Assembly: GCF_014639235.1 (NCBI RefSeq) | Contig: NZ_BMFU01000010.1 | Coordinates: 1-64,000 of the forward strand | Direction of reading: 5' to 3' | Origin: Paenibacillus silvae | GTDB taxonomy: Bacteria; Bacillota; Bacilli; Paenibacillales; Paenibacillaceae | Length of the DNA: 64,000 bases | Part shown: positions 41,712 to 49,350 of the stretch, in pieces | How positions within the stretch are numbered: position 1 is the first letter of the stretch | Layout of the letters: every line of letters begins with the position of its first letter | The notes under the pieces: model-generated | The model's input: only the letters and a program-made list of their open reading frames with translations | The model's database searches: none | Told to the model about the DNA's origin: nothing | Position numbers and translations under genes: made by a program

Positions 41712-42599
41712 TTATGTTGGTTGATGTGCCTCTTCGGTTCGAGGCTCCACATGCACGTGAACATGCATAATGTTGTGGGACCGTTTCAATCGTTCCTCTA
41801 CCTGATCACAGATTTCATGTCCCTGCACCAGCGTTAATCTACCATCTACTTCAATGACCACATCCACCAGCACATGACTGCCATGCACACGCGCCTTCAC
41901 ATCCTTGATCATCTCGACACCGGGAACACGAGCAACGGTAGATCTTAAATCCGTTAGTTCTTTCTGATCAAAACCATCCGTGAGCAAATGGGTTGAATCA
42001 CGGAAAATTTCCCAAGCTGTCTTACAGATCAGCAGGCCAACCAGAATTGCTGCTACTTTATCCAGCCAGGGCAGACCGAATTGAGCTCCAACAATGCCAA
42101 GTGCTGCTCCGATGCTTACCCAGGCATCAGAACGATTATCTTTGGCTGCCGCCAGCAAAGCCTGACTGTTAATCTTCTTGGCCAGACGGGAGTTGTAACG
42201 GTATACCCCCAGCATGACCACAGCACAGATCACGGCTACACCAGCTGCCCAGAGATTTGGAGCGGCATAATCACCTGCATACCAGGATCGAACTGCTTCG
42301 ACCAATACCTGAAGTCCTACAACTGCCATAATAAATGAGGCAATTAATGCCGCGATCGTCTCTGCCCGAAAATGACCATAAGCGTGATCCGAATCCGGCG
42401 GTTTTTGCGATATGCGGAGACCGACCAGCACCGCAACGGATGCCACAATATCGGTAGCATTATTGATGCCGTCTGCGATCAAAGCGCTGGAAGCAAACAG
42501 ATATCCACAAATGAGCTTAAATGCTGACAAAACGAGGTAAGCCGCAATACTGATCCAGGCCCCTCGCTCGCCTTTACGTATTTCTTCATATGCGTTCAA
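41712..42599 (-). CDS. Cation diffusion facilitator (CDF) family exporter
   Basis: About 295 residues. Six transmembrane segments carry the paired zinc-site motifs ALIADGINNATD (about 37-48) and AAAKDNRSDAWVS (about 151-163), plus the DHAYGHFRAET signature. A cytoplasmic ferredoxin-like C-terminal domain ends in a His-rich tail (IMHVHVHVEP). It exports Zn, Mn, Fe or Co; the DD/ND site pattern is not decisive for metal. A TTG start with AAAGGAG upstream is preferred over the unsupported ATG at 42632. Confidence 0.9.
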   Translation of the reverse strand: MNAYEEIRKGERGAWISIAAYLVLSAFKLICGYLFASSALIADGINNATDIVASVAVLVGLRISQKPPDSDHAYGHFRAETIAALIASFIMAVVGLQVLVEAVRSWYAGDYAAPNLWAAGVAVICAVVMLGVYRYNSRLAKKINSQALLAAAKDNRSDAWVSIGAALGIVGAQFGLPWLDKVAAILVGLLICKTAWEIFRDSTHLLTDGFDQKELTDLRSTVARVPGVEMIKDVKARVHGSHVLVDVVIEVDGRLTLVQGHEICDQVEERLKRSHNIMHVHVHVEPRTEEAHQPT

Positions 42600-42705
42600 G
42601 CGGACGACACTCCTTTTCCTAATGCTTCTCACAAATCCAGTAACGGTTTAATCATGGTACCAAATGCAGATCATGTGGGTCTACAGAAACAGTGTTGCCA
42701 ACCCA

Positions 42706-42772
42706 CAGGGCTGTAGGGAAGCTGAAACAAAGTTTACAGAAGGCAGGGCTGTAGAGAATAAGAAACAATGTT
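42706..42772. repeat. Imperfect direct repeat in the gap before the 62-residue gene
   Basis: Two 29-bp copies (42706-42734 and 42744-42772) starting CAGGGCTGTAG, about 24 of 29 positions alike, spaced 38 bp. The 42600-42900 gap otherwise shows no gene. Confidence 0.5.
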
Positions 42773-42900
42773 GGCTTAGGCAAAACTGGTGGAAATCGGC
42801 ATTTTATCAGGTTGCCCTTGTGAGGCCATTATAAAACGTATAAAATGAGTACATCCCGTCCAATTTGGACGGCTTACTGCACGACCGGGAGGGATATACA

Positions 42901-43089
42901 ATGAGCGAAAATAAAGAACCAAAAAAGATCAGCCTGCAGGATGCCATCCGTCAGAAGCTGGCACAGAAGAAGGAACAGGCCAATTCCGGCGGCCAATCCG
43001 GTGCTTACTTTGAAGGCGGACCAAAGGCTATGAAAAGTCAGAACAACAAAAAGCCGAACAATCAGCGTCGCCGTACAGGCGGCTCTTAG
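42901..43089 (+). CDS. Small basic hypothetical protein
   Basis: 62 residues, very rich in Lys, Gln, Asn and Gly and probably disordered. It has an N-terminal helix (KKISLQDAIRQKLAQKKEQ) and a basic QRRR tail, suggestive of nucleic-acid or ribosome contact but unproven. The ATG at 42901 has GGGAGGG upstream. It ends at a strong shared terminator. Such small proteins are common in Paenibacillus and uncharacterised. Confidence 0.65.
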   Translation: MSENKEPKKISLQDAIRQKLAQKKEQANSGGQSGAYFEGGPKAMKSQNNKKPNNQRRRTGGS

Positions 43090-43133
43090 GCTCAAGTCAA
43101 TCTAACAGCTGTCATCTGAGCATGCATTGACAA

Positions 43134-43171
43134 AAAAACCGCAAGCCCTCCCTGGAGGACTTGCGGTTTTT
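43134..43171. terminator. Bidirectional terminator between 42901-43089 and ykpA
   Basis: Perfect 12-bp stem AAAAACCGCAAG/CTTGCGGTTTTT enclosing CCTCC/GGAGG. Confidence 0.85.
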
Positions 43172-43212
43172 GCTTGTTTTATTGATTTAAAACTTGAACT
43201 CTACAATAGAGC

Positions 43213-44838
43213 TTAAGCTTCTACCGGATACATTTTACTGCGCAGCTCTTTGATCTCTTCGCTTTCGAGATACTCATCGTAGCTCATCTGACGATCGATC
43301 AGACCTGTAGGCGTAATTTCAATAATACGGTTAGCAATCGTTTGAATGAACTGATGGTCATGGGATGTAAACAGCATGGTGCCATCAAAGTCAATCAATC
43401 CGTTATTCAGTGCGGTGATGGATTCGAGATCCAAGTGGTTCGTCGGCTCATCCAGAATGAGCACGTTCGCGCCAGTCTGCATCATTTTGGCAAGCATACA
43501 ACGTACTTTCTCTCCCCCGGACAATACACTCGCCTTTTTCAAAGCTTCTTCCCCGGAGAACAGCATACGGCCCAGGAAACCACGCAGGTACGTTTCATCC
43601 TGATCTTTGGAGTATTGACGCAGCCAATCCACAAGGCTCATCTCTACACCATCGAAATACTTGGAGTTATCTTTCGGGAAATATGCCTGAGTTGTTGTTA
43701 CTCCCCAAGTATATTCGCCGCTGTCAGCTTCTGCTTCACCCATCAGCACATCAAACAGCAGTGATTTCGGGTTGCCGTTCGGGCCAACAAAAGCGATTTT
43801 GTCACCTTTGTTTACCACAAAGCTGATATCGTTCAGCATGCTCTCGCCTTCAACCGCTTTGCTTAGACGATCCACAGTCAGCAATTGTTTACCCGCCTCA
43901 CGCTCAGGCTTGAAGTTGATAAACGGATATTTACGGTTCGACGGACGAAGGTCATCCAGCGTAATTTTGTCGAGCTGTTTCTTCCGGGAAGTCGCTTGTT
44001 TGGATTTCGAAGCGTTGGCGGAGAAACGTTGGATAAAGGCCTGCAGCTCTTTAATTTTCTCTTCTTTTTTCTTGTTTGCATCCCGCTGCAAAGCAAGCGC
44101 CAACTGGCTGGACTCGTACCAGAAGTCATAGTTACCTACGTACAGCTGGATTTTACCAAAGTCGATGTCCGCGATGTGCGTACATACTTTGTTCAGGAAG
44201 TGACGGTCATGGGATACCACGATAACGGTACCTTCATAATCCATCAGGAAGTTCTCGAGCCATTGAATGGATTCGAGGTCCAAGTGGTTGGTAGGCTCAT
44301 CGAGCAGCAGGTTGTTCGGACGACCGAACAAGGCTTGTGCCAGCAATACGCGGACTTTTTCGTTACCGCTAAGCTCTACCATTTTTTTGTCATGCATATC
44401 GCGGTCGATACCGAGACCAATCAGGAGTGCCGCTGCATCCGGCTCTGCATCCCAACCGTTCAGCTCGGCAAACTCACCTTCAAGCTCACCTGCACGCAGG
44501 CCGTCTTCTTCCGTAAAGTCTGCCTTCGCATACAGGGCATCCTTTTCTTTCATAATGGAATAAAGACGAGCGTGACCCATAATAACGGTCTCGAGAACCG
44601 GGTACTCATCATATTCAAAGTGGTTTTGCTTCAAAACGGCCATACGTTCGCCCGGGGTGATGTGCACCTCTCCCGAGTTGGCTTCAATCTCACCGGACAA
44701 AATTTTCAAAAATGTTGATTTTCCGGCTCCGTTCGCGCCGATCAAGCCGTAACAGTTGCCTGGCGTGAATTTGATATTCACATCTTCAAAAAGCGCACGT
44801 TTTCCGTAGCGGAGCGTGATGCCGCTTGTACTGATCAT
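43213..44838 (-). CDS. ykpA: ABC-F family ATPase (YkpA-like)
   Basis: 541 residues. Two ABC ATPase domains with a linker and no membrane part. Domain 1 has Walker A GANGAGKST (about 34-42) and signature ELSGNEKVRVL. Domain 2 has signature LSGGEKVRCML and Walker B NVLILDEPTNHLD, but its Walker A reads GPNGNPKS, lacking the usual glycine before lysine. Many stretches match B. subtilis YkpA as I recall it, which likewise has an altered second Walker A. ABC-F proteins act on ribosomes. The ATG at 44838 follows AAAGGATGG. Confidence 0.92.
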   Translation of the reverse strand: MISTSGITLRYGKRALFEDVNIKFTPGNCYGLIGANGAGKSTFLKILSGEIEANSGEVHITPGERMAVLKQNHFEYDEYPVLETVIMGHARLYSIMKEKDALYAKADFTEEDGLRAGELEGEFAELNGWDAEPDAAALLIGLGIDRDMHDKKMVELSGNEKVRVLLAQALFGRPNNLLLDEPTNHLDLESIQWLENFLMDYEGTVIVVSHDRHFLNKVCTHIADIDFGKIQLYVGNYDFWYESSQLALALQRDANKKKEEKIKELQAFIQRFSANASKSKQATSRKKQLDKITLDDLRPSNRKYPFINFKPEREAGKQLLTVDRLSKAVEGESMLNDISFVVNKGDKIAFVGPNGNPKSLLFDVLMGEAEADSGEYTWGVTTTQAYFPKDNSKYFDGVEMSLVDWLRQYSKDQDETYLRGFLGRMLFSGEEALKKASVLSGGEKVRCMLAKMMQTGANVLILDEPTNHLDLESITALNNGLIDFDGTMLFTSHDHQFIQTIANRIIEITPTGLIDRQMSYDEYLESEEIKELRSKMYPVEA

Positions 44839-44984
44839 TAAGCATACCATCCTTTATTGGTTAATCTGCATACTGCATGAATAGCAGCCTGAGAGCATGT
44901 TTGTATCCATACACGTTCATGCTCGCCTGCTTCAATCATGGATTCAATATCCGATGCCTATTCTGGCACCATATTATAACACAA

Positions 44985-45016
44985 AAAAACGGCAAATTCG
45001 AAAATCAGCCGCTTTT
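44985..45016 (-). terminator. Probable terminator in the gap before ykpA
   Basis: Stem AAAACGGC/GCCGCTTTT (one mismatch) with A and T flanks. It lies between ykpA and the MBL hydrolase in the 44839-45219 gap. An extended -10 TGTTATAAT on the minus strand at about 44973-44981 may start ykpA transcription. Confidence 0.5.
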
Positions 45017-45114
45017 TACGGATTAAAGTTTTGGTAAATATGCTGTTCATGCACGTATGTTTATAGATTACCATATCTGGCTGGCTTTTGTTAGCCCTGT
45101 TCAGTGATGTTCAT

Positions 45115-45205
45115 CAAAATCTTTTTATGGCATTTCCTCTCTTGCTATATAAGTTCCACGAATAATTTTGTACAATCCACTCCGATGACATAACAACCTT
45201 CCAAT
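45115..45205. repeat. Intergenic repeat element, copy B
   Basis: About 91 bp aligning with 12148-12229, with the same order of blocks and a 38-bp core about 33/38 identical. It starts 15 bp after the stop codon of the NAPE-PLD-like gene. Confidence 0.6.
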
Positions 45206-45219
45206 CCGGCACGCTTCTT

Positions 45220-46266
45220 CTACTCATTAGCCTCATGCCGGATGCGCAAAGTCTCGCCATGTCCCAGCACACGAATCCGTTCCGCTGCAATACCGAGCCG
45301 TTTTCGTTCAGCTTCCAGCCGGTCCAGTGCCTCCTTCGGCGTGTCGTCCGCCAGCTTGAACGTTCCGTAATGCATCGGCACCATCAGCTGTGACTTCGTT
45401 TCGACGAAGCCCTGCAGCGCCTCTTCCGGTGTGACATGCTGGGACGTCATGAACCATTCCGGATCGTATGCCCCGATGGGCATCAGGGTTACGCCAATGT
45501 CGAAACGTTCTCCAATCGTCTTGAATTCTTTGAAATACCCCGTATCACCTACAAAATATACTACAGGCGGATAACCTTCTTGCAGCACTGATTCATCATT
45601 GTGGGCACGCTGCCCGTCAAGCACATCGTTAACCGATGTCTCCAGCGCAGCCGCGCTTTCTTCGGATGCTCGTACGGCGTGATTTGGCTCCAGTACATAA
45701 CCACCCCAGTGGGACGTATTGGTATCAAATAACGTTCGGCGTGTCCAGTGCTGGGCAGGCACAAATGTAATTTTGACACCACCAAGCACGATATGCTCCC
45801 ACCACTTCATCTCCTGACACCGGTGGAATCCCTTGCGGATCATTTTGCGTCTAAGGCCATCCGGCACGATCAGCAGTGTCTTCGCTGTAGCCAGCTTGCG
45901 TAGCGAAGACAGATGCAGATGATCATAATGAGAGTGAGAGATGAGGATCACGTCCAGTGGCGGTATATCCTGAATCGGAATGCCGGGGGCACCGAGCCTG
46001 CGTTGAAATCCCATTTTTTCCGCCCACACCGGGTCAGTCACGATGTTAAGCCCATAGTATTGGATGAAAAAAGTAGAATGTCCAATCCACGTTATCGTTG
46101 TTTCTTCCCGGTTGGCATGCAGGTAATCCAGCTCAGGCTCATGCTTGGGAACTTTGTAGGAATAGTCTTTTACCTTGCGGCGGCGCTGTTCTCTCCATTG
46201 CTTGAACTCTTTCAGCGTTTTGTCCGTGCTGACGTTGTCGATATTGTTATAACGAATTTTAGCCAT
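45220..46266 (-). CDS. MBL-fold hydrolase of the NAPE-PLD-like family
   Basis: 348 residues. It has the metallo-beta-lactamase core with SHSHYDH (about 109-115), WIGHSTFFIQ, VPAQHWTRR and the downstream HYGTFKLADD. The arrangement TITWIGHSTFFIQYYGLNIVTDP and the N-terminal arginine-rich extension match the NAPE-PLD/UlaG-like group, which includes phosphodiesterases. The substrate is unknown. Ribosome site GGGAGGAGG. Confidence 0.85.
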   Translation of the reverse strand: MAKIRYNNIDNVSTDKTLKEFKQWREQRRRKVKDYSYKVPKHEPELDYLHANREETTITWIGHSTFFIQYYGLNIVTDPVWAEKMGFQRRLGAPGIPIQDIPPLDVILISHSHYDHLHLSSLRKLATAKTLLIVPDGLRRKMIRKGFHRCQEMKWWEHIVLGGVKITFVPAQHWTRRTLFDTNTSHWGGYVLEPNHAVRASEESAAALETSVNDVLDGQRAHNDESVLQEGYPPVVYFVGDTGYFKEFKTIGERFDIGVTLMPIGAYDPEWFMTSQHVTPEEALQGFVETKSQLMVPMHYGTFKLADDTPKEALDRLEAERKRLGIAAERIRVLGHGETLRIRHEANE

Positions 46267-46346
46267 GAAGGGGCCTCCTCCCTTCCTCAGATCTTATCAT
46301 CAGATTACCCTCATCAGGCGTGGATCTACCACAAGTACTGTTGTAA

Positions 46347-46547
46347 TCAATCCTGAGGATTTTTGCAAACCGCCATATATACAAACAAAAAAACGATGGC
46401 AGCCACCATAATCAGAGGCGGGGCGTACATAATGGTAAACGTCTCAAAGAAGCTCAGACCCGTGATGCCCGGAATTCCCCTGACCCCTTCTTCCTGCAGA
46501 AGAGGCCAGTGAACGATCCCGTTCAGAATGTTCGAAAGCAGAAACAT
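46347..46547 (-). CDS. Small membrane protein after cydAB (YtzL/CydS position)
   Basis: 66 residues with one transmembrane segment (about 38-60) near the C-terminus. The start at 46547 follows AAAGGATG, 7 bp after the cydB stop. In B. subtilis the ythAB bd-type oxidase genes are followed by the small gene ytzL, and other bd oxidases carry the small CydS subunit. The position therefore suggests an oxidase accessory subunit; sequence similarity was not tested. Confidence 0.65.
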   Translation of the reverse strand: MFLLSNILNGIVHWPLLQEEGVRGIPGITGLSFFETFTIMYAPPLIMVAAIVFLFVYMAVCKNPQD

Positions 46548-46554
46548 AGCGATA

Positions 46555-47589
46555 TCATCCTTTCTTTTTTCCCGCGTTGCCACGTACGTAATTGGCATCA
46601 AACAGGAACAGCTTCATAATCAGCACCAGTGACGGAATGAGCACCAGCAGTCCCAGACTGAAAGCCGTAATCAATGCAATGCCCATCGTTCGGTTGGTAA
46701 AGCTGTCATAGATGTTAATGTAAGGGTACAGAATGTAGGGCAAATGCGAGCGACCATATCCATACCATGCAAAGGCAAACTGGAGCATCACTGCGATAAA
46801 ACACCAGCCCAAATACTTCTCTTTCCACACAAGCGATACCGCGACCACAAAACAGATAAACGATGCGATAAACATCCAGGACATGCCCACCATCTGCTCA
46901 AAGTGAGCCGGGTTCTGTTTGTTGATTTGCAGAAAAGCAAGAAAACTCGCAAAAATGGTGGGCAGGCTCCACAGCAGCGCATATTCCCGAAGCACCTGAA
47001 AGGCCGTCTCATCCCCCGCCCGCTTCGCATAATAGGACAGGAACATCGCCGAGATATACAGCACACTGACCAAAGCCAGCAGTACAACAGACCACGTATA
47101 GGGATTCGTCAAAAATTCACGCCAGCGAAAAAACACCTTTTCGCCCACCTGCTCAATTATCCCGCCTTCGGATATGGCCAAAATGGTAGAGAACACCGCC
47201 GGAATCAGCAATCCCGTTGCTCCATATAGCGCCAGATAGATTCTGCTGTTTTTTCCATGGTTGCCATAGGTATTATAAGCGTAATACACGCCCCGAATCG
47301 CCAGCAGTACAATTGCCAGTGAGCCTGGTACAAGCAGGGCCGTACCATAATAGAAGGCACTGTCGGGATAAAAGCCGACCAGCCCTACCACAAAGAAAAT
47401 GAGAAACACATTCGTCACTTCCCACACCGGGGACAAATAGCGCTGAATGATGTTATGAATTTTGTTCTCATGTCCGGTCAATATGCTGTAAAAGCTGAAG
47501 AAGCCCGCGCCGAAATCAATCGACGCCACAATCAGATAACCGAACAGGAACGTCCACAATATCGCGATGCCTGCAATTTCGAAGCTCAA
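46555..47589 (-). CDS. cydB: Cytochrome bd-type quinol oxidase subunit II
   Basis: 344 residues, eight or more transmembrane segments. The start IAILWTFLFGYLIVASIDFGAGFFSFYS fits CydB, with the conserved DFG near residue 25. It forms the terminal oxidase with CydA and reduces oxygen with menaquinol. Its ATG overlaps the cydA stop by 4 bp. It resembles the YthB branch, shown by the small-gene context, more than the classical CydB. Confidence 0.88.
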   Translation of the reverse strand: MSFEIAGIAILWTFLFGYLIVASIDFGAGFFSFYSILTGHENKIHNIIQRYLSPVWEVTNVFLIFFVVGLVGFYPDSAFYYGTALLVPGSLAIVLLAIRGVYYAYNTYGNHGKNSRIYLALYGATGLLIPAVFSTILAISEGGIIEQVGEKVFFRWREFLTNPYTWSVVLLALVSVLYISAMFLSYYAKRAGDETAFQVLREYALLWSLPTIFASFLAFLQINKQNPAHFEQMVGMSWMFIASFICFVVAVSLVWKEKYLGWCFIAVMLQFAFAWYGYGRSHLPYILYPYINIYDSFTNRTMGIALITAFSLGLLVLIPSLVLIMKLFLFDANYVRGNAGKKKG

Positions 47590-48932
47590 TGCACGATGCC
47601 TCCTTCCAGTCCAAGCGAATCCAGTTCCTTCTCCGCTTCCTTGTTACGGAACAGCTTGCTGATCACACGGATGCAGGAGAAGCACAGCACCAGATAGAGC
47701 AGAATAAACAGCACCAGCATCCAGCCCACGGAGGTGGAGGTGGTAGCCGCTTCAGCCACTTTCATGTACCCGCGCAAAATCCAGGGCTGTCTGCCTACCT
47801 CGGCAAACATCCAGCCCAGCTCGATGGCAATCATGGCGAGCGGCCCCAGCAGCACGATGCCAAGCAGCAGCCATTTGGGATATGGCTTGCGTCCTGGAAG
47901 CCAGCGGCGCAGCACATACAGCACCGGGATCAATAGAATGATGACACCTGTCGTCACCTTCAGATCAAACATGTAATGGATAGACAGCGGCGGTCTCAGA
48001 TCGGCAGGAAACTCTTCCAGTCCTTTTACTTCGGTATCCGGCCTATTGCCTGCCAGGATGCTTAGCGCGTAGGGAATTTCAATCGCATATTTGACCTCGT
48101 TATTCTCATCCAGAATTCCGCCATAGACAAGCGGTGCTTCCTTCATCGTTTTGAAATGCCACTCGGCAGCAGCCAGCTTCTCCGGCTGATATTTCGCCAG
48201 AAATTTACCGGATGAGTCACCGATCATAACGGTGCTGATCGCAAATACAAGCGCAGATATCGTCGTGAGCTTGAGCGCTTTTTTGTAATAGACATGATCC
48301 CGCCCGCGCAGCAGGCTGAACGCTGCAATACCTGCCAGCACACCCGCACTCAAGGTATAGGATGAGGCAAGAACATGGGATACTTTGGTAGGTGTTGCCG
48401 GGTTGAGCATGGCAGCAATCGGGTCAATATCCTTCATGATGCCGTTGATCAAGGTGAAGCCTTGCGGCTGGTTCATGAAAGAGTTCACCGTTGTAATAAA
48501 AATTGCGGAGGCGGATGAGCCAAGAGCTACCGGAATGAGCAGCAGCATGTGCGTATACTTCTTTTTGAAACGGTCCCAGGTATAGAGGTAAATCCCGAGA
48601 AAGATTGCTTCCACGAAAAAGGCGAAGGTCTCCATAAACAGTGGCAGTGCAATCGCCTGCCCGGCGACACGCATAAACATCGGCCACAGCAGGCTCAGCT
48701 GCAGCCCGATCGATGTGCCTGTAACTACACCAACGGCCACGGTAATGACAAATCCTCGCGCCCACCTTCTCGCGAGCAGCGTGTAATGAATATCATTGGT
48801 ACGCAATCCCCGCCATTCAGCCAGAGCAATCATGAGCGGAACACCTACGCCGATGGAAGCAAAGATGATATGCACAAACAGGGTCAGGCCGGTCAATATC
48901 CGGCTCAGCAGAACAGGGTCCAGAGATGACAT
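47586..48932 (-). CDS. cydA: Cytochrome bd-type quinol oxidase subunit I
   Basis: 448 residues. Heme ligands of CydA are seen: H near residue 17 (LTLFVHIIFASIGVG), H in the WHFKTMKEAPLVYGG quinol-loop region and M in AEVGRQPWILRG context. The GRQPW motif after WMFAE is a strong CydA signature. The short Q loop fits the Firmicute/YthA type. The ribosome site AGAGGAG precedes the ATG. It heads cydA-cydB-small gene, with another tiny gene 108 bp upstream. Confidence 0.9.
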   Translation of the reverse strand: MSSLDPVLLSRILTGLTLFVHIIFASIGVGVPLMIALAEWRGLRTNDIHYTLLARRWARGFVITVAVGVVTGTSIGLQLSLLWPMFMRVAGQAIALPLFMETFAFFVEAIFLGIYLYTWDRFKKKYTHMLLLIPVALGSSASAIFITTVNSFMNQPQGFTLINGIMKDIDPIAAMLNPATPTKVSHVLASSYTLSAGVLAGIAAFSLLRGRDHVYYKKALKLTTISALVFAISTVMIGDSSGKFLAKYQPEKLAAAEWHFKTMKEAPLVYGGILDENNEVKYAIEIPYALSILAGNRPDTEVKGLEEFPADLRPPLSIHYMFDLKVTTGVIILLIPVLYVLRRWLPGRKPYPKWLLLGIVLLGPLAMIAIELGWMFAEVGRQPWILRGYMKVAEAATTSTSVGWMLVLFILLYLVLCFSCIRVISKLFRNKEAEKELDSLGLEGGIVH

Positions 48933-49039
48933 GGGTACACTCCTCTTTCGGTGTAATGATTATTGATCTCGTACTTTGTTGTTGTTGTATCGTTATGGGT
49001 TATGTACAGCGGCGGATTCACTTTGCCCTGAGCGGTCGC

Positions 49040-49144
49040 TCAGTAACTCATAATGCGGATGATGCTTTTGACAACCGCATACAGTACCACTACAGCCGCC
49101 ACCAGACAGACGATAATGAGCTTTTTCTCTTGATTGCGAAACAT
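49040..49144 (-). CDS. Tiny single-pass membrane protein upstream of cydA
   Basis: 34 residues: a short basic N-terminus (FRNQEKK) followed by a transmembrane helix (LIIVCLVAAVVVLYAVV) and a basic end. A strong AAGGAGG ribosome site lies 11 bp before the ATG. It is in the same direction as cydAB and 108 bp upstream. Too short for ordinary gene callers; could be an oxidase accessory peptide. The coding call rests on ribosome site and composition. Confidence 0.6.
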   Translation of the reverse strand: MFRNQEKKLIIVCLVAAVVVLYAVVKSIIRIMSY

Positions 49145-49161
49145 AAACGTGTCGTCCTCCT

Positions 49162-49206
49162 TTTTGCACAGGATGCAAATTATGGCTCTATATACAGTGT
49201 GCAAAA
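49162..49206 (-). promoter_or_regulatory. Inverted repeat next to the ribosome site upstream of cydA
   Basis: Arms TTTTGCACA and TGTGCAAAA (49162-49170 and 49198-49206) are perfect complements separated by 27 bp. The arm nearer the gene abuts the AAGGAGG of the 34-residue gene, so pairing in RNA could mask the ribosome site; as DNA it could bind a regulator. Confidence 0.45.
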
Positions 49207-49286
49207 GTTTCCGTTTTTTTATCCCGGATGACGATAAAACAAAAAATATAATCATGAAAAAGCATGACGATAACGACAAAAAAGAC

Positions 49287-49326
49287 CCTTATCCTTGTGC
49301 ACAGCCAAGTGCCAAAAGATAAGAGC
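49287..49326 (-). terminator. Intrinsic terminator after the histidine kinase
   Basis: Minus-strand stem CTTATC/GATAAG extended by flanking pairs, followed by GGTCTTTTTTG. Confidence 0.65.
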
Positions 49327-49350
49327 CTCCGGTAGAGTCAAAATAGAGTG

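Noticed and set aside
42632..42634. ATG at 42632 as the start of the CDF gene
   Set aside because: No ribosome site precedes it; AAAGGAG lies after it and fits the downstream TTG.
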